A stretch of 64,000 bases of DNA. Origin: Torymus aiolomorphi. Its lineage: Eukaryota > Arthropoda > Insecta > Hymenoptera > Torymidae. This document shows positions 1 through 12,200 of this stretch, piece by piece. The stretch spans positions 64,871,583 through 64,935,582 of the forward strand of contig CM070874.1 of the NCBI GenBank assembly GCA_036365515.1, read 5' to 3'. Under the pieces are notes generated by a model that was not told where the DNA came from, did no database searches, and saw nothing but the letters and a program-made list of their open reading frames with translations. The translations under genes and the position numbers were made by a program. How positions within the stretch are numbered: the first letter of the stretch is position 1; each line of letters starts with the position of its first letter.

Positions 1-3000
1 GATACTGCTCGAGCAGTGTAGGCTCGCGAGGGCCAAGTGCCTCGAGGCTCTCGAGATGGCGAGGACGAACTCGGCGCCCGCCAGTCCGCCCAGGCGGAGG
101 AGTTTGGCTAACTCGGATTCGGCGAATTCCTGGGACGATGCCTTGGCTAAACGTGAGTACAGTTTATTGATGTATGCAGGGTGTATTGTTAGAATAGGTA
201 AAAAGGAATAAAGACAAGTTACTTAATTTTAGAAAAAGAAAACATTGCGTCAATAACATCCTTTGAAAAGGTTTTTATTGAAATGTCTTATGATATTTTA
301 AATGATTAAAACATTTCAATGATAAAAGAAAGATCCTTTAAAAAATCAAAGCACGTATAGGATTTTTTGAAAAAATAAAAAGTAACTTTTTCTTTCTATA
401 AGAATAAATCAATGTAAAAATGAAAATATAGCTGATTTTCTAGAAACTAAGATAAGTTGTTCAGACTTCGTTATGAATAATTTTGTTATCAATACCCAAT
501 GATTTATTAGATAAAATTTTGAATCATAAATCACAATAAATGAAGGGAAAAGTAATTTTTTTTATTTAATTAACCCCATTTTCGCTTTTTTACATTTGGC
601 AGGATAGCCAATACAATCTTAATAGAGTAATGTAAAAAAGCGAGAATGGACTTAATTAAATAAAAAAAAATTACTTTTCCCTTCATTTATTGTAATATTA
701 TAATATTATAATATTCCAATTGTATTAATACATTGATCGCGAAAATTAAAAATTGATCAATTGCTTTACATAGTTATTTATCGCAATTATAACGTGAAAA
801 ACTAACTTTTGGCAGGGCCCTTACAGCCATAATACAACCGTAAGTACAAGTGCAATCACAAAATAATTATTGAAGAGTCAATAAGCCACAAAAATCTAAC
901 ACAAGCCATGACATTATACTCCCAATTCTTTTAATAACTTTTATCACATATATATTCTTTGGTACAAAATCAATTCGTACCGCTCCATAACCCTGAATCT
1001 CCCTATTTCAGGAGCAAGCTGGGACGACAGCGACAGCAGCGGCGCCTCGTGCGCCGGCGCGATGGAGAGCCTGGGCGGCAGCAGCGGTGGCAGCGCATCC
1101 GGCGGCACCGCCGGTCGGGGTGCCCTCCTCGACAACATCGCCGAGCTGCGTGAAAGCGCGGAGCAGCTCCTGGACTGCTCGCCCCCGAGGACGCCGCCGC
1201 GCAGTCCGCAGGCGCCGCGCAGGCTGGTCAAGCCGCCGGTCAACTCGCATCTGCATCGAGCGCCCAGCATCGCGCCCGGCATGAAGGCTAAGAAGTAAGG
1301 GGTTACATAAAAATGATGAATTGTATATATGTTCTTAATAATTTCTGGTTGTAATAGTTTGTGGAATTGAAATTTAAGATTTATAAGTCAATTTCGGTTT
1401 GGAACTTTCATTAATGTTTTCACAAACAACCATTGTATGTTGACGTCCGTAACATATTGATGCTTATTAAAAATTTCTCTTCTGTACTATTCTTACCTGA
1501 ACCACGTTAAAAGCAAGTTCTTTGTAGAAAGGTGAATATGTTAGGATTCTTATCATCATCTAAGATTGCATTTCTCAAAATTATACAATAAATGACTTGC
1601 TTTGCAGGAATATTACTTTTCCTCTAAATAATATAGCAAGTGAGTAGTAGAAAACGACAACTTGTTCTTTGTTGACTCCTTTATATATCAATTTCGAATA
1701 ACTTTCGTTTACAAGTTTTGTCGTGAGTCATAAGTAAGAAAAAAAAACTCTTGAAAGAATTATTTGAAAAAATATAATCCCGCGTGGTTAGTCTTGTAAT
1801 CTACGCAGGCAGAAAATAGAAAATACTGGTAGAGAAAAATGTGCAGTTTATTGACCTACTTGCGTGGATAGGAGTTCATTATGATAAATTTATCTCCTAA
1901 CACTTTCTCCCGTAGAAAATATTCTACACTTAATTGTCCGTATGAGATTTCATTTTTACCCGTCGGAGTATGAAATGAAATCGTTTATTAAAGCATATAC
2001 GTACATTCAAACAACAATTCACTTATCTAAACAATAATTATTGTAATTGAATAATCGCGTTATGCGGCTATATTATTTATTCTCAAAAATACTGATATCG
2101 CCTCGATCCTTAAGTGCCGACACTTTCCTTGAAAAGAAATCTCATATATTTTTCCACTTTTATTTTCAGAACCATATTACTCATAATGAGGGAGATGATA
2201 CAGACTGAGCGTGACTACGTGAAATCCCTCGAATACATAATAGAGGTAAGAATTGCCACTCTGCACTATCCACAGTAGCAGCAGAGCAGCAGTACGAAAT
2301 CGTTGACGATTTAACGCCCGAAAAACCACTAAAAACCCTTTTTCTCTCTTTTCTCCCTCTCTCCCTCTGCAGAATTACATACCGGAGCTCGTTCGAGAAG
2401 ACATTCCGCAGTCGTTGCGAGGCCAGCGAAACGTAATCTTCGGCAACGTTGAAAAGATTTACGAGTTCCACAGCCAGTACTTCCTCCGCGAGCTCGAGCA
2501 GTGCGAGCAGTCGCCGATGATGGTCGGCCAGTGCTTCCTACGCCATGTAAGAGACTACCACTACTACTACTGCGCTTTGTGCTTTATTCTGGTCTCTCCG
2601 AGTTCTTTCCCTCGCGAGCCCTGATCGCTTCTAGCGAAAACGGTTACTTTTCTATCTATAACTGAATAAGGCTTTTTTTTTTGCTTTGTGGCCTGTTTTC
2701 GGAGAAATAATTTTAGAATGTTTTTTATAGATGGATAGGTGTAATATTAATAAATTTTATTTAATTTTGTTCTGAAAATTGCATGAAATCGATTGAACTA
2801 GTCGACAATTTTTGTATAAAGTTGTAGTTGCTTAATATTACGTTTTTATATTATTTATCAAGTATAAAAGAATAAATATTCTTTTTTAAATATTTTACTA
2901 AAAACGCTTTGTTAAAAAGGTTTGAAAATTTTTTAAAATTAATAATTAAATTATAGTATTCTTTGCATTTTTTAAAAATAATCGCATTCGACTACCGCAT

Positions 3001-5051
3001 AATCAAATAATAAAAACTTATGATCTCGGCAGTATCATAATATATATTCCACGACTCTAAAAAATTCTCTCGCCCACAGGAAAAGAAATTCTACCTCTAC
3101 GCGCTGTACAACAAGAACAAGCCGAACTCGGACTCACTGATGGCCGAGTACGGCACGGCCTTCTTCAAGGCCAAGCAGATGGAGCTGGGCGACAAGATGG
3201 ACCTGGCGAGCTACCTCCTGAAGCCAGTACAGCGAATGGGCAAGTACGCCCTCCTGCTGCAGCAGCTTGTCAAAGCCGGCACCGATCACACGCAGCAGCT
3301 GCCGACCGAGGACGACGAGGGCAAGGACGAAAAGGACAACCCGCGACCGATGGTCGAGGGCGAGGCGGATCTCAGGGCGGCGGAGCAGATGGTGCGCTTC
3401 CAGCTCAGGCACGGCAACGATCTGCTCGCTATGGATTCGCTCCGCGACTGCGACGTGAGTTTTTCTTTCGAGACCATCGTTTTTTTCGTGGCAGGGGGTC
3501 ATTAATCTTCTGACGCTGCATTATGGCGTTCGTAACGAATGTAGAGTATAGTGGGGATTTGTTTTGTGGTATAAAGAGACTTTTGTGTATGAATTTGATG
3601 ATAATTTTACGATCGTTTCGTTACAGGTTAATGTTAAGGAACAGGGCAGGCTACTGCGACAAAACGAATTTCTGGTATGGCAGGGTAAAGGAAAGAAGTG
3701 CCTGCGTCAAGTGTTCCTTTTCGAGGATCTTATTCTGTTTAGCAAAGCCCGTCGATTCCCCGATAGAAAGGTAAAAATTTCATTCGTTTATTTTTCTATC
3801 TATAATTTTTATACAAATCCATTATATTAATGCTGTGATTCGCACTTTACAGAATCTCGACATCTACATTTATAAGCACAGCATTAAGACGACGGACATC
3901 GGGTTGACGGCGGTGATAGCCGACTCGCCCACCAAGTTCGAAATTTGGTTCCGGAAGAGAAAACCGGGCGATACATACACGCTGCAGTGCGCCAGCGAGG
4001 ATATCAAAAAGGCATGGACCGAGGAGCTCAGCAACCTTCTTTGGAAACAGGCGCTCAGAAACAGAGGTGCGCCACAATACTTTTACAACGCGGTTATATC
4101 GATCGCAATATTTTGCTGTTTGCTAAATAATTTTCTTTCTCGAATTTGCAGAAGTGCGCCTGGCGGAAATGTCAAGTATGGGCATCGGCAACAAGCCGTG
4201 TTTGGACATCAGGCCCAGTGCTGATCAGATAAACGATCGCTCGATTAGCGTAGCGCAATTATCTAAAAGTGCGTATAATTCATTGACACTCGTCTAGAAT
4301 ATTTATTAATTTCAACTTGTGCAACTAAACGTTATCTTTTTATTGTTTGCAGCTCCGAGGTTCAGGAATTCGATAGCAGTGTCCAGCAGCGACGACTCGA
4401 GTCGCTGTAGTAGACGACCCCACAGTGTCATATCCGTGAGTTCGTCGTCGAGTAGCGGAGGCAGCAGTGGGCCCCCGACTACCCTGAATTTGGGCTTGGA
4501 CACGAGTCCTCGGCTTCACCATCGAAGCACCACTCTAAATAGTCAATGCAGTGTTGGTAAGTAGCAAAATGAATTGTCCAAAAGAATAGAGAGTAAAAGC
4601 ACTTCATTTCAAAAGCATGACAGATACAAAGAATTTTATGACAATCGAAAAGTATGTTAAATGTTCCGATTAAGGGACTGCACGGTTACTGAATCAGATA
4701 TATTTATAAAAGTCAAATGTAATTCAGTAACAAGCAATCCCATGAATTAACCCATCGAAACGATTTTCATTATTATTAATCACTTCTGTCGTATTTATTC
4801 CAGAGAGCGGCATAATCGCCGACATCTCGATAGTGTCGGACGACGGGGGCGACGGCACGGACCGCAGCCACTGGAACTCGACGCTGGAATCGCCTACGTC
4901 AGGTCTGCCGCCGACGGGCTACTCGACGCCCCAGCTCCAGTCGCCCATGAGCGGCGGCACGACGAGCGGCGCCTCCTCAGTTACCTCGCCCTCCTCCTCG
5001 GAGGCCAACCTCTCGACGCCCTACGACCAGGACGTGTCCATCAACCTCTGA
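1..5051 (+). CDS. PLEKHG4: Puratrophin-1/PLEKHG4-like Rho guanine nucleotide exchange factor (3' part, DH-PH)
   Basis: This is the C-terminal part of a Dbl-family exchange factor that loads GTP on Rho GTPases at the membrane or cytoskeleton; the 5' part lies outside the window. Ten exons join in phase: 1-152, 1012-1294, 2170-2245, 2373-2546, 3080-3454, 3627-3770, 3853-4066, 4152-4268, 4353-4556, 4804-5051. The DH domain starts at MREMIQTERDYVKSLEYII (exon 3). It continues through LRGQRNVIFGNVEKIYEFH and the conserved helix LASYLLKPVQRMGKYALLL (exon 5), and ends near LRHGNDLLAMDSLRDCD. The PH domain follows: VNVKEQGRLLRQNEFLVW, VFLFEDLILFSK, FEIWFRKR, and a closing helix ending WTEELSNLLWKQAL. 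The tail keeps the family's NREVRLAEMSSMG-like block and a SIAVSSSDDSS stretch, then a Ser/Gly/Pro-rich low-complexity end. Exon 2 encodes a Gly/Ser-rich linker and a Pro-rich basic segment. The DH-PH pair is certain; PLEKHG4 (fly Pura) over other Dbl proteins rests on the residues just listed. Confidence 0.87.
534..692. repeat. Foldback element in RhoGEF intron 1
   Basis: Two arms of about 60 bases (534-594 and 630-692) are near-perfect reverse complements, beginning CAATAAATGAAGGGAAAAGT and ending ATTTATTG. They are separated by a loop of about 35 bases. The loop contains GGCAGGATAGCCAATACAA, which resembles the terminal sequence of the element at 17544-17943. It looks like a MITE-type remnant, and no coding capacity is present. 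Confidence 0.75.
770..832. repeat. Solo terminal segment related to the 17.5-kb MITE
   Basis: The stretch TTATTTATCGCAATTATAAC...AAAACTAACTTTTGGCAGGG...ACAGCCATAA matches, with a few changes, the right end of the inverted-repeat element at 17544-17943 (TCATTTATCGTGATTCTAAAG, AAAACTAACTTTTGACAGGG, ATAGCCATAAC). Only one end is clear here, so it is a solo or decayed copy. Confidence 0.6.
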
Positions 5052-5571
5052 AACATAGCCCGTTACGACGACGACGATGATTTCGACGACGATTAAGCGT
5101 TATACATATGCATAAATGAATGGATATATAAATATATATATTTTCTTGCATATATACATATATATGTATCTTCGACTGCACGCTCGCGCAGAGCAGAACA
5201 GAGCTTTTCTCGGATACGCAGATTGAGAGAAACAAAAACACCTGCTGTGTAATGTAACTGTGTAGAGATATATGCCGAGCAGTTGAAAAGAAGAAGAAAC
5301 AAAAATTATGAGGAGGGGGCTGATGCGGGACGGTTCGCTTGTGTTTTGGGGACGGAATGAGGATTTTTTTACGGATTTTGAAAGTGGCTGTTGTTTGTGT
5401 GCGTCTTTTTTTTAATCGTATTTTATCAATGTTGTTATGTCGTATGTATTGAAAATGTATTTATGAGGATGTCGTACATAATTTTATAGCATTTTTTAAC
5501 TCTAAAAGAGATGACAGTAAAGTCTCGAAGAAATCAAGGATTACTGTACCTTTGTTATTTTATATTTTATC

Positions 5572-5577
5572 AATAAA
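5572..5577 (+). terminator. Candidate poly(A) signal (AATAAA) of the RhoGEF
   Basis: AATAAA lies about 520 bases after the stop codon. Other later signals could be used, because transcribed-looking sequence continues well beyond it. Confidence 0.3.
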
Positions 5578-8567
5578 TATGCATTAACAGTGCATAAATG
5601 CATGCCTTATCTATCGAGCATTTTTATCTTATTTAATTTTATACATTTTCCACGATTTTTTTTGTTCTGTATTCTAGTTTAAAATACAAATTTTAACGTA
5701 GTAATCGTTGCGTTTACTAAAAACAATTTTTTAGAAGTATAAACTACGCAACGACTTTGCATAGCTCATCGCGATAGCGCAGATTTTTATGAAGCATTAA
5801 TTTACATATATTTCGTACCGTAATAGCTTTAGCAATTCAAAGTACGCAAAAGAGACACATTGACGAGACACAAGCGAACCGTCGGACAATGTTGATTCTT
5901 TTTAACTGCGTATATATGATATAAACACGCGCTGCGTATGAGACACGCCGCGCAGTCAAACTTATAATAATGACGAGGAAAGAAATCGTGGCATTCCTGA
6001 TTCGGGACGTCCGGATCCACTAACTGTGTCCTTTTCCGCCTTTTTCGTCGGCGAGGATTTAGAAAGTTATTTTTTAAAGCAAACGAAAGATCGTGTCTCC
6101 CTTTTTGTACTACACGACGGTATGATGTAGTAGTGTGTGTGTTGAAAACACCGCGCGGAGAAGCTGACTATTTTTTGCATTTGCCTTTTTCGATTTTTGT
6201 ACACGTATAGACCTTAATGGATAATGTATATGACACGCATAAACCAGAGGAACGAACGTATAATACGTGAACTCTCACAGTGACACACGTACACTCACAC
6301 ACACACGGTCGTTTCGGCCCCTCATTATTCAGGAATGTCAGAGTATAAGCGAACGATCACGCACATCTAAAAAAAACCAACACATACCACTTTTTGTAAG
6401 ATATTGTAATATATTAAAAGGTGTTATACAAGTATAGTAAGTGCGTCATTATACACCCATTAGTCTCTTACTTTGTTTTCCAGATAATATATCAAAAAAA
6501 TGCGTACTTTGTAAGATTATTATTAATAATAATATTATTATTTTTATTTTTTATCATCATTATTACTATTATTACGAATAATAATTATAATTATTATTAT
6601 AATTCTTAACCTCAAGTCATTTGTAAAACGTTTTTTATCATCCGTAGTCCGTAATTGTAGCTTATAACCCACGCCCTGGCCTGTACACAAAAGCCAAATT
6701 TTAATTTTAACCCTCCTTACCCTGATAACTTTGTATGCGTAAGTTAACGTTTTTTCTTTTTAATTATATGAGTTTACATTATTGCGCGGCGCGCGGCTAG
6801 TTTTTGAGGAGCTTAGGTGTATCGAAGTCTTCGTAGAGATAAACAGAGATTAAGCTCCTCCTAAGACGGCCCGCGCACACAACAAAAGACGACGAAAAGA
6901 AAAATCATGGAAAGAGCGTTTCGTTTCTCTTAGTGAAATTACTTTTTTTCCTCCCCTTTTAGTCGCGACCAGTACTAATTCCTTCGATTGCGCGCGTATT
7001 ATGCATGACGCATTTGTGTGTATAACCCGTCGTCGATTCTAATCCCTGGAAATATTCGTGCGCGCGATCGACCTTCTCCGCATTCGCGCATCTTATACAA
7101 ATATACAAAACAACTCTTGTTGCTCTACACACTTTTTCGATAATTCTCGTCGAAATATTTTGATATGCATTCTTTCCCGCTGATAATACGATAAGTTACA
7201 AAAAAAGACGACAAAATTTTACAATGAAGCCATCCCAAGCGCGTGGCGGGAGACAATGACGGCGATCGCCCGCACGAACGTGTATAGCGAAAACGAAGAT
7301 GGAAGGAAAAGAGTTCTTTTTATTTTGTTATTATTATTTATGAGGCGAGAGAATCGTTTATATATTTTTTAGTGTCAAAACAAAGCGAAAAGTAAATGCG
7401 GTCCGCCCAGATATCGACGATTATATCTCGAGGATAGAGACCGGAATGGCGAGTATATATTTATTTTTGCGTATATTTTTGTGAGCCCTCGCAACGGGGG
7501 TGATATCTTTGTTTGTCCTGTTTTAACTTCTCTCTCCTCTCGTTTGTTGACGATCTAATCATGATAGGCGAAGAGCAAAATCGTAGAGCGTAGAGAAAAC
7601 TAAAGAAAAATAAAAGAACGTCACGCAAAGAGCTTTTGGCACTTTACACACCTACACACACACACACACACATACATACACTTAAACACGAAAAACCACG
7701 TACTGTTTTCCATCCGATACCGTCTCGCCGTATAATGTACTAATTGTATAAGCTTTCAGAGAAAACTAATTTCTTGACGATTTTACATGAACTTTTCGAT
7801 GCGAGTTCTTATATATATACGTCGGAAGCGTTGCGTTGTTCGGTCTCAAAATTAATTTATCACAAGTATATAAGATCGTTTTTAACGTATGTAAAATAAG
7901 TGAAGGCATGCCATATTGTTGTTTTCTCCTCAAATCAAACAATTAAAACTTTGAAAAAAACAACGATTAATTTTGGAACCGAACACAGATCAATATAATG
8001 TAAACGATAATGAAGCCATGTATTCTTCTTTTTTTAAATGAAGTCTATATTTTTGCGTCATTTTCTCCTTGCAAGTTTCAAGAGAACAAGCGAACAATTG
8101 TAATTGTGCGATTGGCATGAAATAGCGAGTAGCAGTCGTTAATCACGCGGTACCTAATTACCTAACGATTAAGATTTGCCGATAGTCACTTTATACGATT
8201 TCTTCCCTCCCCCCCTCAATTTCGCGCCCCTTCTCTCATTAGGTATTTATTGATTAATCCTCCTCCTTTTATCCTTCCCATTTGGTTAAGGTATAGACGA
8301 TGGCGACGATCTTCGCTCGAACTCATTGCATCCTAAGTTGTCAACAAGTGTACATATTATATGATTGATAACACATTATTTTTCAGTATTGTAACTGTCT
8401 CTAACACCGATGTATTTTATTACTTTATGAAATATACTATATTGGGTGCCTTTTGTAGCGAAACTTGTGATTTATTTATTATTTTTCATTTTTTACCTAT
8501 CCTAAAAACATTTTATTGATTTCTTTGATATTTAAACATATAAGTACATTATACGAATACTTATAAT

Positions 8568-8631
8568 AAAATATCGTAAAATACTTATCATAAAAATCCT
8601 TATTTTTATGATAAGTATTTTACGATATTTT
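8568..8631. repeat. Perfect 30-bp-arm hairpin
   Basis: Bases 8568-8597 and 8602-8631 are exact reverse complements (arm begins AAAATATCGTAAAATACTTA) around a 4-base loop CCTT. The arms are AT-rich. It lies at the end of the RhoGEF 3' region. Confidence 0.85.
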
Positions 8632-9278
8632 TTTGGTTTACACGAAGGCAACACACGGCCCACAACACCTTGTCCCATGGCTTTCGTTATTCAAATGCCA
8701 AATACCTAGCTAAAAAATCATTTTGACATCGACTTTCTCATATTACAATCAAAACATGAGAGAATGTAATATTTTTAAGCCTTGTTAAGGAGCACCAATA
8801 AATGTGCTCAAAACGTTGGCGTTTCTAACGCAAATCACCTTTTTCCTCGCGAAGAACTATCCACTCCTTCATTTCAATAATAAAATATCGTTTTTTAATT
8901 TTAATAAAACTAAATTTATGTCAAAGTATTAAGAAAAAAAGATGCATTTGCATGTTATATTTTCAGTTTATATTATATGGAGTTTACCAAGAAAAATATT
9001 TTAATACTCAAGAAAGAAAACAACGTTTATTCAAAAATATTTATACAAAAAAATATAAGACAATATTCATGCTATATTAAACAGTTATGTGTAACTTCCA
9101 GTATCTTTTCATAGTAATACGTTCTTTCTCCAAATATTGTTATTGTCATTTTTGAAAGACTTATGTATAAATATACACATTCCCATTTTAATCTCTTAAC
9201 TTTTTTGACTATAGTAAGTATAAATACTTATCGTAAATTAGCTATAAAATTCATTATAAAATAACAATTCCCCTATCG

Positions 9279-12200
9279 TCAAAATGCGTCAGCCTTCAAT
9301 TTAAACTGCTGCATAATAACATTGTACTGCTCTTGGCTGATCAATCGACCCTTTGGCACATTCTGAAACTGTTCCGGCGCACTTTCGATTTCACCAACTT
9401 TGCAATACTGCAGCATCTGCACGATAGGCACCGAGTAATTCGCGAACTCCTGGCCGTTCAGCTCATAAAACTTGGATACTGCCAGAATCTCCGTTATCTC
9501 ATTTTTCAGAACCATCCAGAACTCGCCCTTTTCCAAAAGTTCCTTCTGCTTCTTGCCGTACGACATCGGCGTACCTTCCTTCTCCTTTTTAGTTTTTCCG
9601 CTAACGGTGAATCGCAGTTTTTGCAATCCTCGATAATCCCGTTCGAGCATCACGATCGCTGGGAGTTGCGGTTTGGGTATAGTTGCGTAGGGTGTGTCCT
9701 TGTAACAGGCTTCCGAAGCAACTAGATTTATCACGACGAAGTTATCACTTTTTGGGAATTGCTGACGAACTTCGTCGAAGGAGCCGCCGTATTTTGCGGG
9801 GGCAACAGACGTTATGTAAAGCTCGATCTTTGGCACACTTTGCGAGTCTTTGGAAGCGTTGAAGAATTTCGAAGTCTTCTTTGTGTCTTTTTCTTTTTTC
9901 GTCTCTTCGTGATAGCCATTTCCTTCGAAAGTAAAAGTTTTTATAGTTATTTATCTAGAGAAATGTTTTAGCGTAAAAAATAAATACAACAAAATTTAAC
10001 ATATTAGTTTAACATATTAAAAATACTGTCATAGCAGTAAAAAAGACGTGAACAAAAACGTTAAAAAATATTTAAAAAAAATGGAAATATAATCTTCGCT
10101 GATCGAAAACTCAATAATATATTATATAGTATGAAATTAAACCAATTTTATCAATGCTAAACAAAGCATATATCAATATTTATAGAAAATTATAAATCAT
10201 TACCATTGTCTATTCCATTGCTTTCACTATCATTATCGACGGTAAATTCAACAAGCGTTCCAATGATCGTATTTCCTATATCACTTTCAAAGAACTGTTG
10301 AACTAACGACGAAGGTAAACGAATAGTCCTCATCCACGACTGCAAACCACATTTTTCGTAATTCTCGATGCTCTTAACGTCTTTTGCTATTTGAGTAGAA
10401 TTCACTGATTTCAACAATCTAACATTATCCGTCGAATGTTCTAGTATGTGAAATGATTCTCTGTAACACCTGACCATCCTAAGGAATATTTTTATGCAGA
10501 CATCTAAGTTGAATGTACCGGAGACCATCATACTGATAATGTAGTTCAGTGTTTTACCTATAAAAAATAAAATTCCAAAATATTTAGTCAGTAAATAATA
10601 AAATATCATTCATACGCAATTTATGTACTGTACCTTTCAAGTATTCAGCTTTCTGAAGCATGTCGTCAATATTATTCGCTTCCTTGAAAAGGTTGAGGAC
10701 AATCGATGAAATTGCCTCAGCAACCATAACGCTAACAACATTTGCCACAGCGAAAGTCAAGGGTGGAAAAGCAGTTGACCTAGCGGTCATCGTCAACGCT
10801 GCAAGGATCTGACTTTTTGCTTTCTCTATTGCCGCATCGGGAATCGCTCCTAGTTTCTTCAACCCATATACGGTTCTCTGCCCTTTTGCACCTGTTGAAT
10901 AATAAAATATTTAAATGTAAGAATGGTAAATAATGAAATTATTCTCTGATTATAGTAATAACTATATAATGATACAACATATTGAATCCTGCTGAAAATA
11001 TTACCTAATTCTGATATTTCTTGTTCAGACATCAACGCTCTCGTCTGCTTCTCCTCCTTCGTATCAGGTGAAAAGTTTTTCAAATAATCTGAAATTCTTT
11101 TACTAATAGCCAAGCTTTGAGTATCACTACCTTCATAAGCCTCGAGCAATATTTCTATATTACTTCTGTACACCTTCAAGCACGTAAGCTTCGCTACCAA
11201 ATGTTTCACAAGTAAATTTTCTTTGCCTTTCTCCGGTTTGATGAGCATTCGTTTAAAATCATCGTTGTACTCATTGTTAAAGTAATACATCTCCATGTAG
11301 TCTATTTCCTCGGTAATTCCAGCATTAGCTATGGTTAAATACTCTAAGACTTCAAGAGATATCGAAGGTTTGTTGGTTGTAAAATTGCTCGCAAAAACCT
11401 TGGCCAGGAAGCTTTTGAATCGAGGTAGTAGAAGACATTTCTCTTCGAGAGTTGTTTCGAAGAGCATGAGGAATGCTAAAAGAAAGTCGAACATGGTATC
11501 AGATTCCAATAGTTTCCTTAAAATTATTTTTATTTCAAAATTAAAAATTTCATATTTATTACCTGGATACATGACATTTGGATTCTTGCTGAGACAAATC
11601 GCATTGATCAACGAAGCTTTCGCCTTTTCCACTTCATCGTTCTTCAAGAAGAAATCAGCTTGCAATACTCCGTAATAAGGATTTTGCGAAACAAAGCCAC
11701 TAATTATTATCCTAGTCTTATCATTATTCTTGAACGAATAAAAGTTATAGCAAGCTTCTTTGTAGGAATATTTCTTGTCTTCAAAATTCTGTTCTTCCAG
11801 CCAGAAAGCCCAGTACTCTTTAAGATCTTTCATCAAATAAGAGTGTCCCCATGTTACAACATTGTTGTTTTTGAGTTCTTGACATAGATTGGAAAACAAA
11901 CTAAACAGGGCATCTTCGTATCTCAACACATCTATCTTAGATTGTTTTATATCACTCAATCGCTCCCTTTCAATTATATCAATCCTCCTTTTCACCTATA
12001 AATCAACAACGATCCAAAATTAACAACTAAAACTTTCATTTATTATTACTTGCTCACACAATTTTTCTAACCTCATCAAAATCGATCTCGTCCAAATTCG
12101 ACGTATCGATGTTCAATCTGCGAATCTCGCTCTCACGCACGATCAATTGGGCAGATCCGAGATTGCCCTGTCTAGACGTACGGAAGAAGGCCTGCTCCCT

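Larger units (their letters stand above)
5052..9278. other. Long 3' region of the RhoGEF and convergent intergenic DNA
   Basis: No coding exon was found here. The part up to about 8450 is less AT-rich than introns of this window, with many short GC-containing stretches, as expected of a long 3' UTR running on the plus strand. Simple repeats include an AT-rich run at 5105-5165, ATT-type repeats at about 6517-6605 and a CA run near 7654-7671. A poly(A) signal candidate lies at 5572-5577. From about 8460 the DNA is AT-rich intergenic sequence with a perfect hairpin at 8568-8631. The end (about 9000-9278) would be the 3' UTR of the minus-strand SecA-like gene. UTR assignment is inference, since no transcript data are available. 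Confidence 0.5.

Noticed and set aside
944..1298. Minus-strand and alternative frames over RhoGEF exon 2
   Set aside because: They are shadows of a GC-rich exon that joins in phase to its neighbours on the plus strand.
10190..10204. A stop shortly after 10204 that would end the SecA-like protein at exon 11
   Set aside because: A donor GTAATG at 10203 and an in-phase acceptor at 9922 extend the protein into a good 644-base last exon; an isoform ending here remains possible.
11520..11565. Possible 46-base intron inside exon 9 of the SecA-like gene (GTAATAAAT...TTTTAAG)
   Set aside because: Removing 46 bases would shift the frame, while the uninterrupted reading is open and continues to a good donor at 11005.
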